DNA from: Ceratodon purpureus
Taxonomy: Eukaryota; Streptophyta; Bryopsida; Pseudoditrichales; Ditrichaceae
Direction of reading: 5' to 3'
NCBI GenBank assembly: GCA_014871385.1
Contig: CM026433.1
Span: 5,467,585 to 5,531,584, forward strand
DNA length: 64,000 bases
Part shown: piece after piece, positions 33,110 to 45,394 of the stretch
How the letters are laid out: each line of letters begins with the position of its first letter
Position numbering within the stretch: the first letter of the stretch is position 1
Made by a program: the position numbers and the translations under genes
The notes under the pieces: generated by a model
Databases searched by the model: none
The model's input: the letters and a program-made list of their open reading frames with translations, nothing else
Told to the model about the DNA's origin: nothing

Positions 33110-33955
33110 ATGGCGCAAGTGCCTCAGAATGCAGGGACTGGCGATTATGTGAAAGCGCCGGAGCAATATCAGGTCAGTGGGTGCTGCTCAAGCATCTCTT
33201 TTAATTCCTTAGTGAAATAGTTCAAGAAGAGTTGCATGTTGGGCTGTGGAAGTGTTGTAGATTGCTTGTTTTTTTTTTCCAGTTGGCTATGATTGAAACC
33301 TAACCTAATTCGTCTGTGCTTGTTCACCGTTTCAGCGTGAGATGCCCATCGGGGAGCAATTGGTCCAGCTCAAAGACACCGTAAAGGGCAACATCAACCA
33401 GTTCGCTGACCAGGCGAACATCCACTACGACCAGGCCTCGAACGATCCTGCCAACCCGTAAGCTCTTCCCCTAACCCAACTCCGCCTCTAACATAACAGG
33501 GCTTTAGGAAACCAACCCAGATCACGAATTCCTCCATGTTCACTTCCATTATACTCACCATCTTCGACTCATTTCGCAGAGCATCGGATGACCGCCTAGC
33601 GCGCGACCTGGACACCACCGCTCAGCACGCTGCCACGAGCGTCGAGACGGCCAAGGGCCAAGTGGCCAGAGCTGTGGATGCCGCTGCTCAGACCGCGCAG
33701 TCGATGAAGGGTGCCTTTGTGGCGACCAAGAACCAAGGCACCGCGACCCCAACCTCCCCGAATCTCCCTCAACAGCCACCTGCTGCCCCAGCTGCGCAGT
33801 CCGTGTCCGAGAGCCTCGGCCAGACTGCCGCCACTGTCACGGACGCTGTGAAGAACTTCTTCACTCCTCGACAAACCACTCCTGGCACGCAACCAGGCAT
33901 GGACAACATCACCACCAACATGCCCCAGGACGTTCCTCGCAGTGCTCCTCAGTAA
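33110..33955 (+). CDS. Small LEA-like hydrophilic helical protein
   Basis: Exons 33110-33172, 33336-33457 and 33580-33955 join with correct GT/AG signals and phase to give 186 residues. It starts MAQVPQNAGTGDYVK. The protein has no hydrophobic segment. The middle is rich in Ala, Gln, Asp, Lys and Thr with an amphipathic 11-residue-like rhythm (DTTAQHAATSVETAKGQVAR, AVDAAAQTAQSM), as in group 3 LEA proteins. The tail is Pro/Thr/Gln-rich and probably disordered. Such proteins protect membranes and enzymes during drying, which suits a desiccation-prone plant. The LEA label rests on composition, not a diagnostic motif. Good splice and codon pattern make the gene itself secure. Confidence 0.75.
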
Positions 33956-34239
33956 TCAAACCATCCTCTCAAACCATGATTCAGCTTCTAGTTAGCATCA
34001 TCAGTTCCTCATCGTCTTTCATAGTTGCATACCGGTATTGCACTCATGTTGATTTCTAGTATTCTGCAGATTACACAGGGATCTCATGAGCAATCTGATG
34101 CATTATTTCCTTGCTAGTCTCGCAATTCCCACCTGAACATACTTTGTCATCTGTGAAGTTTAAGTTCCGTTTTAGGCAGGTGATTGTACAGATGTCTAGT
34201 TTTGAAGATTGGAAGGAAAACTGAGATTCAGAGACTCAG

Positions 34240-34361
34240 GGATTGCATACAAAACTCTTGTGTTTGGTGACCATTTGCTTTTGTGAATATAAAATGAGAT
34301 TGCATATAAAATTCTTGTGTTTGGTGACCATTTTGTGTTTGCCGTGAATATACATAAAATG
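34240..34361. repeat. 58-bp tandem duplication downstream of the LEA-like gene
   Basis: GATTGCATAnAAAAnTCTTGT followed by GTTTGGTGACCATTT occurs twice, starting at about 34240 and 34298, with related GTGAATATA..AAAATG tails. Confidence 0.75.
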
Positions 34362-36361
34362 GAAAGTCTGTCGTGATTATTGTTCTCTGTTGAGTGTACA
34401 CTTCCTGTCTGTTACGGAAGGGAAATAGTTTTTTTTGTGAGCTGAACTGAGTTGATAACTCGATTTTGTACTCAGCGTATCCAATCAAAGTTATGCTAGA
34501 TTTGTGTTTCAATGAGGTTGAGTGGGAGGAGATTGTGGATTGGAGTATGAGGGCTTCAGCAGGTCTGCAACTATTGTATTACATTGTTAGCATGGTTTTA
34601 TTTCAGCAATGAAATGAAAGATTATGAAGTTTACAAAAAGTGTCCACAAAGTTTCCTCAAATACTTGCCCAAATATAATGTCAACAACTTGTAGTTTCGC
34701 TTATGCTGTACTATTGTGGAGTGACTCGGTACGAAACTCACTCTTTTCAATAGTGTCTCATGGCTATTTTCCATGTAGCTATTCCAACTAACACAATGTT
34801 GTTGCTTTGTCCATGAACTGATCTTGGCCCATTGAGAAAAATATATCCATGAATTTAACTTCAACCATTAATAAATGATTTCTTTTTCCTATAAAAAAAC
34901 CGACATGAATGTAATTTTGAGTCTCATTTTATAATTTTTGGTAACTAAGGACCTCTTTGCATTGGTGTTCCAATACCTTCAATGCAAGAGGAATGGATGG
35001 ATGATATTTTGCTTCCAGCTTCTCAACATGGTCAATACACGGGAAAAAACACCTTTCAACCAAATTTTCTTATACAAAAGTTTATTGTTCATTAATTAAG
35101 TTGGATGCATCTAGACCTTCGGTTTTCAAAATCAACTAAATTTCATTCAAGTACTACCATGTATCGTACTATACCTGTTACCACCGCATGATTTGTATCA
35201 AAAATTAGAAGCATTTGTCATCTTTGTATTTCCATCATTATCTCATCCTAGTTGCACCAAAATTTTAGCCTACAGTCACAATTCTTACATCCATTGTCTT
35301 TATAATATTTAAAACTTGATTGTAATATGTTTATAATTTAACCCCTAAAGATTCAAGCCGTTTTTGGACCTCCAAAACCAAAAACTGGGATTATTGACAA
35401 CCTTGTAGAAGTTGGAGTACGATTCTTAATTTTTTATTTTTTGGTACATCCAACCGTAAAATCTTGAACCTAACTACTTGCACTAATACCATGTCAAATT
35501 TCAACCGTTGGATCTTTACCATTTGTGAGATTATAACGTTCAAAGTTTACTGTTTTTTTTTTTTTTGGCTTTTGGCAAAAGGCATACTCTAAACGGTGCC
35601 ATGGGAGACTTGATTATTGTTACCCTAAACATTTTGCTCATATTTTTTTCCACATAAGTAACTAAGTTGAGCACGTCCATGCAAAATTTTAGAGTCTCAT
35701 TACACTTTTTTGGCCTTCATGCAAATTACTTTCTAGAAGAAGGTACAAAAACCATAATATGGTAAAACTTAAATAACGTTAAATGTTTTTGGTTTTTTAA
35801 AAAAGTGAACGGTTAAAATATACGTCCATGAGTTTTTGAATGACTGGAAAAAAAATATTTTTGAAAGATTCCTAAATCTCAAATTTTGACAGATTTTGAA
35901 AGAAAAAATTATAAAATTACCAGAAACTGTGAAGGTTGTTTTTGTGATTTTTGGAGGCTGCCCTTGTAAAATTGGTAAGCTTTTTGACTTAGGCCACTTT
36001 GGAAAACACCAACCTTTTGGTTCCAATTTGAGTTTGGAAGAGTAGGTGTCATTTATGGTTGGTGTTTTGTTTTAGAAGCTAAATGAAGCCTTCTTTTCCT
36101 AGTATTTATATCCGTAAATGTTTGAATTTATATGCATAGGATAAAAATCGGTGTGCAATCTGAGTATGTTGCTGGCTATGATAGTATTCAATTCCTTGTA
36201 TTGATAATGGTATTTATAAGATACTAATCTATCTAATGAGACATGCTTTAGATTCTTATTTCAATAAGAAAATTCTATTTTGATATCTTAGTAACCACTA
36301 AATGTTCTAGAAATCCGAAATGGCTCTCGGTTGTTCGGGTGTTTCTAAATCTTGGTTCCAA

Positions 36362-36416
36362 TTTTGAAGCTCTAGAAGATTTTCTATGGGAGGTTGGTGT
36401 TTCTAGAGCTTCAAAA
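36362..36416. repeat. 16-bp perfect inverted repeat (hairpin)
   Basis: TTTTGAAGCTCTAGAA at 36362-36377 is exactly complementary to TTCTAGAGCTTCAAAA at 36401-36416, with a 23-base spacer. It may be the head of a foldback element or a small hairpin transcript. Confidence 0.75.
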
Positions 36417-37312
36417 AGACCCTTCAAACTTATACAAGATTTTTTTCGCTAATTACTAACTTCACTAAATCAAATCCAAAATTTCAACGTCTTCTCATTT
36501 CTTATCCTAATTAAATGCCTGATTTTCACCTCTTGGAGCTCTCATCCAACACATGTCCAATCAATCAACTTTTGACATATAAATGTAGCAATTCTGGAAT
36601 AAATCATGTCTTCATCCCAAACTTCTCCTGTAAACCTCTACTATGACTATTTAAACCGAGAAATCAACATTAAACCCATGAATTCCATTAAACCTGCAGT
36701 CAAGATGTCTACCTCCGATTTAGAGGGTGGAGTAGAGATATGGACAAGCATGCATCAAGTTTTGATTCAAACCCCTCCAACAACCTTCGAGTCACAAGAT
36801 GATACAATGCGCTGATGCCACCAAGCTTTGAACCCCATACACTTGTCCCTCTCTATTATGACATGTTTGAGAAGCCATAACTTCAAGGTGGCAAGCATGG
36901 ATTAATCACATAAATGACTTGTCCCATGTGTATTGCTTGAAACAATAATATCGTCATATTATAGAGTGTCATAATATGGAAGTTAGACTATACCTTGGAA
37001 ATGACATTTTTTTTTATTCCAAGAAGTCTTATAATCTCAAATGGCAGCTTTTGATTACGTGTCAATTGTTTCCACACCACTAAAGTAGACACACCTAAAA
37101 TCAATCACTTAAGGATTTTAGCATATATATTTGAGGTGTATTTGGTCCTCCCTTAAAGGTAACCTGTAAACAATTTCTTTACTTGGTTGTTGTGAAATTC
37201 TTTAACAATTTGTGAAAGAAATTCAAACCCAAGTGTAGTAGAAAGAAGATAGAAAGTGAAAGCTTGAAATTTTCTACTTCCGTCGATTTAAGGTTGGCCT
37301 TTAATGGGCTAT

Positions 37313-37640
37313 AATTTAGAGGTCGACAGCCCTTTAGAAGTCGCGGCTTGGATGAAAAGGGTGTTTAGAGGTCACCACTAGGAGCTTAGAGGACCCTTAA
37401 GCCTCTAACCCGAATGAAGCTGGATGGAGGTTTAAACCAGGTGTCCGGGTATATAAGGTGGAGACAGACTCTCACCATTTGGAACCCTATTACTGTGAGG
37501 CCTCTCCACCTCTCTCCGAGCTCTCAAGGAATTAGACCAGTAGTTCAAGATATTTTGACTCCGAAGTTAGAAAGGGGGAGGTAACCTGGGGAGTGAGTGG
37601 GGACTACCGGTTTAAAGGTTTAGGGGTCAACTTGGATGCT
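37313..37640. repeat. Dispersed repeat with embedded TATATAAGG, copy A
   Basis: The first part (37313-37440) is related to the repeat at 27838. The second part (about 37430-37620) contains CAGGTGTCCGGGTATATAAG, CTCTCCGAGCTCTCAAG and GAGTGAGTGGGGACTACCGG. It recurs in inverse orientation at about 43725-43920. The internal TATA-like motif and polarity resemble an LTR or promoter-carrying repeat. Confidence 0.6.
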
Positions 37641-38008
37641 CTAAAACAAACCTGAAATTTGCACGGTTTCTGGGACCTCTACCTTATATACCCATTGCGG
37701 TGATTTAACATGACCATCAAAACTCAAAATCCTCATCAGAAACACAAAAAAAATAGAGAAAAAAAGGAAAGAACGAAACCTCGACGTCACCGTCGAAGCA
37801 CTCCCCGGAAGGCCTTGATGCAACTGCAACTCTGCTTGTTTTCTGGCCATCATGGAGCCTGCCCAACTGGGTGCCATCTCCCCACTCCCACCACGCCCCT
37901 CACCACGCCCACTCTCATGCTCACTCTGGCGCTAGATCATGCCCATTCCACTTGGGTAGTGACGTAGTGACTGGGAGGAGGCAATTCAAGGACCACCAGT
38001 CTGCTAGA

Positions 38009-40468
38009 ATGGGCGCTCTCCACATGGGTTGGGCATCTGCAGGGTGTGCATGGAGCTTCTGGCTGCTTCTGCTGGCTGCGGTGGGGAGCATCAGCCTGTC
38101 TGGAGCTCAGGATTTGCCTCCTCTTCGGTTCAACAGCGAGGGGACGTTTAAGATTCTTCAGGTACTGTAAGGGTAGGGTAGGGAATGGATTTTTTTCAAG
38201 CTTGGTTTTTTGGGATGGGATGACGAGTTTTTAGGTCGTTTTTGGTGTGTTGGAGGATGTGAATGAGGATGTGGTTTTTGTATGAGTCGGGGTTTTGAAA
38301 AGGAGCATGAATCTAGTAGCTAGGTTTGTTGGCAGGGTTTTGGATTTGTCAAATGTGTTTATTTTTTTAATTTTTTTTAAGATGGTTTTTTGTGTAATGG
38401 TAGAGTTGTTTGTTTGTTTTGTTTGTTGATGTTTACATGAGGTAGGGATGTGTGTTTTTGGTTGAGTTTAGGATGTTCTGTGCTCTGTTTTTTTTGACAT
38501 GGGGTGATGTGGGGAGTAATTTTGAGAAATGGTTTTGAGAGTGCAGATTGCTGACATGCACTATGGGAATGGAGTCAAGACGCCGTGTCGGGATTTGGAG
38601 GCCAAGGAGCTCCGGACATGCTCGGATCGTAATACCACTCTCTTTGTTCAACGTCTGCTAGCTGCTGAGAAGCCAGATCTCGTTGTCTTTACAGGTGCGT
38701 TTGACTAGGTTTTAGGTAACAATAGATTTGAAATAGGACAGGTTGTTTTTGACCTGATTGTCTTCAGGGAGATGTGTCTTGAATTTAGACTTGACAACTG
38801 GTGGCTTACATACGATTTAACGTTTTGGTGGATCTGAATTGTATGATCAGGAGACAACATTGACTTCGATGCCAGCAACGCCACAGGATCTATGGATGAA
38901 GCATTCAAACCTGTAATTGATGCCAAAATACCTTGGGCTGCAGTTTTAGGGAACCATGACCACGAATCTAACCTTCCCAGAGAAGACGTGATGAAGTACT
39001 TGACCAAAATGGATTACTCCCTTTCACAACTCCTGAATCCTAGCGTGGAGGCTCTTCTGGGTCAAGAGGCAAGCCAAACCCCCATTCAGGTCAATGGTGT
39101 TGGGAACTACTACCTCCAGGTGTTTGGTCCGGCAGGGTCAGACTCTGCCAACACAAGTTTATTGAACCTTTACTTTCTTGACACCGGGGAGTACTCTAAA
39201 TTCTCCCGTGTGGGTGGTTACGACTGGATACGAGCAAGTCAAATATTGTGGTATCAACTCCTAGCAGCCAAGCTTCGGGTGAGAAAATTTTGAGTTGTGA
39301 GCGTTTTAGAATTAGAACCTGCACTCAGATTCCTTGCTCATAGCTTCTACTGGAGGAATAACATCCTATGCTTGTGAAATTTTGGAGTGTATTCTTTGCT
39401 GTTGTGACGATCTAATGCTCAATTCCTTGTGATCGTAGGGGTCAGCACCTGAGGCATCAACTCCAACCCCAGCGCTAGCTTACTTTCATATTCCAATTCC
39501 CGAATATGAGTCCGTGCTTAAGGATTCATCGATGGTTCTTGGTGATAAACATGAAGCTGTTCTCTCTCCTTTGTTAAATTCAGGCTTCTTCACAGCACTT
39601 TTGCAAGGTGGAGATGTTAGGGCTACATTTGCTGGGCATGATCACACCAATGACTATTGTGGGGAACTGATGGGTATCCATCTCTGCTACGGCGGTGGTG
39701 TAGGTTACCATGCTTATGGGTAAGCCATAAATTACTGTTGCTTTTAATGGACATGGATATTTCTTATCATTTCTGTCTTTAATTCAGAGTAATTTTCTGG
39801 GACATTAGATTTCTTCCTAATTTAATAGCTGTGTTTAGAAGTTACTATGCACTTATCATGGTAGCTGTATTGATTATGCCGAGTTAATGTCTTAATGCTG
39901 GCTCTTAGGCACACTATAAAGTCTTAATGCTGGCTCTTAGGCACACTATATTGAGGCACGGGTAGTTTCTTTGGATTTGAACACACAGCATCTTGCGGTT
40001 CTCTATGCTGTGCTTGCTTATCATCTTTCCAGATTCAAAGTTTTCAAGGTTTCAAGGTTGCCACTAATTTTTCTGTTGCTTACCTGGTGCAGGAAAGTGG
40101 GATGGCCTCGGCGAGCTCGAGTGGTGGGGGCCTCCCTTCGGAGCAAGAAAGGAGTCGCAAAAACCACTCAGGAATTAGTCACGTGGAAGCGGCTGGATGA
40201 CTCGAAAATGAGTAAAATAGATCCGCAAGTTCTTTGGGATACAAATGCGCGGAGATGGACCTTTGGGATGAAGACTGGTGCTGTAATGAGCCCCTTGTTG
40301 CTTATCTTATTGACGTTGGTCATCACAGCATGCTCATCATGCCTGTTCAACACTTTGTATGCAAAGTATAGGAGAAAAGTGGGAATCGATGAGTATTCCC
40401 GTGTTACTGAGGACATTCCTTTAGAGAGCAATTATCCTATTGATTCTGATAATTCTGATGATGACTGA
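38009..40468 (+). CDS. Class III purple acid phosphatase (PAP27/28/29-type), C-terminal membrane anchor
   Basis: Five exons, 38009-38161, 38547-38694, 38851-39278, 39439-39719 and 40093-40468, all GT/AG with consistent phase, give 461 residues. An N-terminal hydrophobic signal (WSFWLLLLAAVGSISLSGAQ) precedes the calcineurin-like phosphoesterase fold. Metal-site motifs seen: ADMHYG (about 53-58), GDN (101-103), GNHDHE (134-139), FHIPIPEY (259-266) and GHDH (309-312). Small plant PAPs of this group hydrolyse phosphomonoesters, though some are labelled probably inactive. A second hydrophobic segment (PLLLILLTLVITACSSCLF) near the C terminus is followed by basic YAKYRRK and an acidic tail, suggesting a type I membrane protein. 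It converges with the Rieske gene. A 32-bp tandem duplication sits in intron 4. Confidence 0.9.
39889..39950. repeat. 32-bp perfect tandem duplication in phosphatase intron 4
   Basis: GTCTTAATGCTGGCTCTTAG followed by GCACACTATA is repeated twice in a row with a two-base spacer and no differences, so it is recent. Confidence 0.9.
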
Positions 40469-41653
40469 CTGGCTTCTCAGTTAATCTATTTGTATATTGC
40501 GAATTTGAAGCCAGAGCCGTGGAACTTGAATGGACTTTGTATGAAGTGAATGCAACTTACTCGTAATTCCTGGCCCCTCTTGTATACCAATATATGTGCT
40601 TCAACTAGACACAAGAATCAATAACCATCACTTGGCAAATCTAAAAACTACTTAGCAATAAAATTTAAGATTGAATTAAAGTCTAGATTGTGAAGTTCAT
40701 GTTATAACAAGAACCATGGAATACTCACTAGAATAGTGCAAGTGCACAGTAGAGAAAGCAAATTGAAGAAAGAGTACTGTAAATATAATATGTTGTTAAG
40801 AGCCTGACCGTGACGACAAGGTAAGTTCACCAACAAGGTGCCGAACCATGTTACTTAAGGTAGGAATACCGGTGAAAATAAGGTGATTCGACCAGAAGAG
40901 ATGGAGTTAGAAATTATGTGAAATTTTTTTGAGATGAAGAAGAAATGATGAAGAATGCAGCTTGTTTTGTATTTTTATTTCCTGTAAATAATTCTCCAGA
41001 ATTTCTCAAAGTGGGAAGTTCATCAAACCCCCTTCTTGTATACTAGACTCTTCCTAAGCCAAACGTGATGGTGTGCTAAAATAGTTAACACCATGGAAAA
41101 GTGGACATAAGAAAACCACAATTGACATTATGTAGCAGAACCTCATTGGTCCACCAAAACTTGGTTGCTCATACAGAAATTCTCCGTTCCAATCCGCCAT
41201 GCCTCTACTGCACACCTTGTGGGCATTAACGGTTTATGGTATTCCTTACTCTGCAGGACACAATTCTTTAGTTACACTAGTGAAGGGAGCACTCTCCGAA
41301 ACTCCCGCAATCACATACACGATAAAATCAAAAGACAGCGTATGTCAAATTTTGGTACTTGGAGAAGATCAACCGATTGCCATGTCTCACGTTTATTTCA
41401 AAATTGACTAACTCTACTAAAATTTTCAGAAGTAAAATTCTCCTCAATCATGAAGGGAGAAAGCTTGGAACAGAGAAACTCCTAGATTTCCTATTCATTA
41501 GGAGTCAGTTATTTCGTATTCATCATCGCCCCTACAAGCCTATCAAAAAGATGCTGCTACCTTCACAGTGTCTACCCGACTACCGTACCACAATCTCTTC
41601 GAAGACAAAAACAGATCATTACCTTTCCTCAGGTACCTCGCATTCCTACCCAC
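40469..41653. other. Convergent intergenic region, phosphatase to Rieske
   Basis: Holds the 3' ends of both genes. No further gene recognised; the open frames at 41165-41685 overlap the Rieske 3' UTR side and have no motif. Confidence 0.5.
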
Positions 41654-43474
41654 TCAACCGATCAAAAGCTTCGTCTCTTCTGTAAACTTGTACTGCGGGA
41701 CTTCTAGGTTGTATGGTGCAGGACCCTTCCTGATTCGTCCAGAAATGTCGTAGTGAGAACCGTGGCAAGGACAGAACCAGCCCCCGTAATCACCTGCATT
41801 CGGCAGAGGCACGCATCCCAAGTGGGTGCACACGCCCACGACTACCAGCCACTCTGGGTTAATAACCCTTGCGGAGTCTGTCTCGGGATCTCGAAGTTCG
41901 TTCAAGGGGGTAGAGTTCGCCAGCTTAATATCAGCCTCGGTACGGTGTCGCACAAACACGGGCTTACCACGCCACTTCACCGTCACTGTCGAGCCTGGTT
42001 CAATGCTGCCAATGTCAACCTCCAAGGATGCCAGAGCGAGAACGTCTCGACTGGCGGACATCGACAGAATCACCTTCAACGCCAGGATACGAAGAGCTGA
42101 TGCATAGATGAAACGTCCACCTGCAGCGAAGTGTAACATGTGAGAAAATAAACTCTGTGCTGGACGAATACTACACAATGGATGGGAGATTACACGAGCA
42201 AATTTTTCACCTCATGCCACCGCAAGTTATGGAAACCAGCAAAGGAGCTGTTCCGGAATTCAATTCAATAATCGTAATGTACCTGTAAGGACTAAGTAAG
42301 TAAAAGCCTTCTTGGTGGGATCTCCTGGAGCAAGTCGGTCATGAGTGTGGTCGTCGTATGTAATCTCATTCGTGATGTTCTTCAATGCTTGCGCTGTGGC
42401 TGGCATGGTCATCGTGCCTGATGCAATCCCTGCCAGTGCGTCTGAGGCAAATCCTGAAAAACGGCAGCAAAGGTCTTGATACGTTAGCTTCAGCGAGTTG
42501 ATATTATCAACCCTACTCTGCGTTTCTAGCTTTGGGTATCTAGAATCCGAAAGAACAACTCCTGTGACTGAATTCCGAGAGCACCACATCATAGCCAAAA
42601 CAATTTTGTACCATCTCCGTGTAAAATACGTTCCACAACATCGCCTAGCAACGCTCCTACCTAATGAATCACTCCACTACATCCCAATGATGTGCTCCTC
42701 GTCACATACAATAAGGTTCCGACAAAAGACTCAGAAACAGACCTAAAGTCCAAAGCTTAAACCCTACCAACTCCATAAGACTTCTATGTAGAAAACAACA
42801 CATTGACTTACGACAACACACTTCCAGACAACCACTTCCCCAACCTCACTCTAATCAACAACTATACGCAATCCAAGCTGACTTAGTTTCTTAATCTAAC
42901 CCGCTTCCAACCCAAAACCCTAAATTCAGTTCCACTCAGACATAATTCACGCCACCGCACTAGCTTATGGAAACCCTCATCAAACATCACATTCCCAAAG
43001 CTCTTCCAGACTAAACAACCGCAAACGACACAACACTATTCCACGTCAAAGCCATAACCAAAGTGACCAAACCCAGTACTGAAAAAAGAGATTCAGACAA
43101 AATCCAACAGTCCATGCGGTACATTATTCCTTCACTTCATCCTACCATACGCCGATTGCCAATGTACCCCAAAATCCAACACCATCTACTCTTTAACCTC
43201 CAAAAATTACCTTAAACCCCGAGGGAGCACTAAACCCAAACCAACATAAAAAGAATGGAATCACACATGGGCAAGGTTTCTGTGTGAAGACGGTTTCTGT
43301 AGAAGACATACCACGCGAGAAGTGCCATGATCGGGCGAGCGGGCTCGGCACCACGCATGAGTCGTCCTCTCTGGCGAAGCTGCTGCCATCCCGAAGCGCA
43401 GCGGGAGCGCCCTGGGAGGACTGCACAATGCGCGCAAGCGCTGGGAGCCTGCGCCCCAACCCTCTGGCCAACAT
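41654..43474 (-). CDS. Mitochondrial Rieske iron-sulfur subunit of the cytochrome bc1 complex
   Basis: Minus strand, exons 43474-43312, 42453-42283 and 42120-41654, all with GT/AG and matching phase; 266 residues. The N terminus ([16 protein letters not shown], then many Arg/Ser) is a mitochondrial presequence. The anchor and hinge follow in [20 protein letters not shown] then [15 protein letters not shown]. The 2Fe-2S cluster site is complete: CTHLGC (209-214) and CPCHGS (228-233), each with its Cys and His ligand. The product passes electrons from ubiquinol to cytochrome c1 in complex III. I chose the exon 1 donor G|GTATGT at 43312 because it keeps phase and gives SRG-FASDAL; reading on to the later TGT|GTGATT would break the frame. 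Full-length, no defect. Confidence 0.94.
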
Positions 43475-43699
43475 GGTGCCCTGCAAACCTTCGCAGCGGC
43501 GGCAAATCCTTGGGCAAGTGCGACAGGAATTCCGAGTTGGGCACCGCAACCAGGCGACTCATGCTCTGCCTCGCCTGCCGGTGCCCCTCCCACGGCGACG
43601 GCGACGGCGACGGCGCACCGTCGTCGTCGTGGGGATGAACTTCGTGACGCCGCGGTTGCCGGTGCACTATTGATATCCGCCGTATCCGGCGCTTGGGTG

Positions 43700-43920
43700 A
43701 TATCTTACCTAGGAGGAGGGATATATGTAATTAAACCGGTACTCCCCCACTCACTCCCGAGGTTACCTCCCCTTTTTAACTTCGGAGTGAAAATATCTTG
43801 AATTATTGTTTTGATTGCTTGAGAGCTCCGAGAGAGGTGGAGAGACCTCATAGGAATAGGGTTCCAAATGGTGCAGAGTCTGTCCCCACCTTATATACCC
43901 GGACACCTGGTTTAAAGCAT
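43700..43920. repeat. Dispersed repeat with embedded TATATAAGG, copy B (inverted)
   Basis: The reverse complement matches 37430-37620 closely (GGTGTCCGGGTATATAAGGT, GAGTGAGTGGGGGAGTACCG, TTTGGAACCCTATT). The two copies face each other across the phosphatase and Rieske genes, about 6 kb apart. Copy B starts about 230 bases upstream of the Rieske ATG. Confidence 0.65.
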
Positions 43921-43924
43921 AGTT

Positions 43925-44516
43925 GTGATACATTGTGGTTGATGATTGAAAGATTTCAAGTAATGATCATTGGAGGACACACATGTTTGCATAAAATAAT
44001 AATACCACTTCCCTGTACATCTCAAACTTCAACAAGTCAAGTCTTGGCAACGTTGCACACACATTTTTTTTATAGATGTGATAGGAAGTACAACAAACAT
44101 GCAATAACAATATGTTTATTTTAGAAACAGTGTCCGAATGATGTCCAACAAACATACGATTTTCATTCAAAAACTACTACATGTTTGTCCAAAAAGCATT
44201 GCATATAGAAAGAGAATAAATCACCGACAATCACAACCACAAAAAAAACGTTTATCATCAGTAACCATCCAATAACAAATGATCAGCGTTCCACTTGTAA
44301 GAGATCTGCCCATAATCCATAATCATCGGTATCACACACCTCTAAAACTTCAAACTCAGTTATCCAACTTAAAACATAACCCAAATCGTCTCAGCTATAG
44401 AAATGAAGTCACTCAAATATTGAACAACATCACCCAACTCTCCCGAACTAAACAGAAACACATTCAGTTGATGATAACAAAAACGCAATGTCTACAAAAA
44501 CCAACACTTCACACAT
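43925..44516. other. Intergenic, nothing recognised
   Basis: AT-rich spacer between the promoter-side repeat of the Rieske gene and the thioredoxin 3' repeat array. Confidence 0.4.
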
Positions 44517-45380
44517 CCATAGAACTCGCTGTCTGGACTCCGAAGACATCAGAGAATGAGAGAAAATCGATACATTAATGAAAACATAATAGTACAATAT
44601 TATTGCAGCTCAAGGTTAATTGCCTTAAGCCGAATGCAAATTTTCGACAAGTGATAACAATCAAGACAAAGCCGGTAGCGATCCAGAAGAATCAATAAAT
44701 TGATGAAAATAGTACAGTACAGTGGTTGCAGCTCAAGGTTTGTCTAAAGAATTTTCGAAAAGAGATGGCACTCATCAAGACAAAGCCGGTTCGTAGCAAT
44801 CCAGAAGAATCGAATGATATCCATAGAACTCCAGACATCCATAGAACTCACTGTCTGGACTCCGAAGATGGAAGAGAATAGGAGAAAGTTGATACATAAA
44901 TGAGAACATAAGATTACAGTGATTGCAGCTCAAGGTATGTCGCAACAATTTTCTCAAAACAACGAGTTCCAGACATCCATAGAACTCACTGTCTGGACTC
45001 CGAAGATGTCAGAGAATGGGAGAAAGTGATCGATACATTAATGAGAACATAATACTACGGTGGTTGCAGCTCAAGGTTAATTGCCTCAAGCCGAATGCAA
45101 ATTTTCAACAAGTGATAGCAATCCAGAAGAATCAATACATTGATAAAAACAGTACAGTACAGTAGTTGCAGCTCAAGGTTTGTCGCAACAAATTTCTCAA
45201 AACAAAACTCCGAACATCCATAGAACTCACTGTCTGGACTCCGAAGGCGTCAGAGAATGGGAGAAAATCAATAGACTAATGAGAACAAAATAGTACAGTG
45301 GTTGCAGCTCGAGGATTGTCTCAAGCCGAATGCAAATTTTCGACAAGTAATGGCAATCAAGACAGAATTAGAATTGATAA
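44517..45380. repeat. Tandem array derived from the thioredoxin 3' flank
   Basis: CCATAGAACTCACTGTCTGG followed by ACTCCGAAG occurs four times (about 44517, 44837, 44974, 45215). Each is followed by AGAGAATGRGAGAAA, GAnAACATAA and TTGCAGCTCAAGG. GCCGAATGCAAATTTTCRACAAG recurs as well. The last unit runs into the sequence just after the thioredoxin stop, so the array seems to have grown by unequal duplication of that gene's 3' UTR. Confidence 0.8.
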
Positions 45381-45394
45381 CCAGAAGAGAGTAC

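Larger units (their letters stand above)
33956..37312. other. AT-rich intergenic region with repeat relics
   Basis: No gene recognised. About 35340-35580 is a repeat relic matching 14690-14790 in inverse orientation and starting TTAACCCCTAAAG. A strong 16-bp inverted repeat is at 36362-36416. Short open frames show no motifs. Confidence 0.5.

Noticed and set aside
43193-43312. Extension of Rieske exon 1 to KPCPC and beyond
   Set aside because: Breaks phase with exon 2; the GTATGT donor at 43311 gives the conserved junction.
44510-45380. CRISPR-like array
   Set aside because: Units are irregular and diverged, spacers are themselves repeated, and the context is a plant gene 3' flank.
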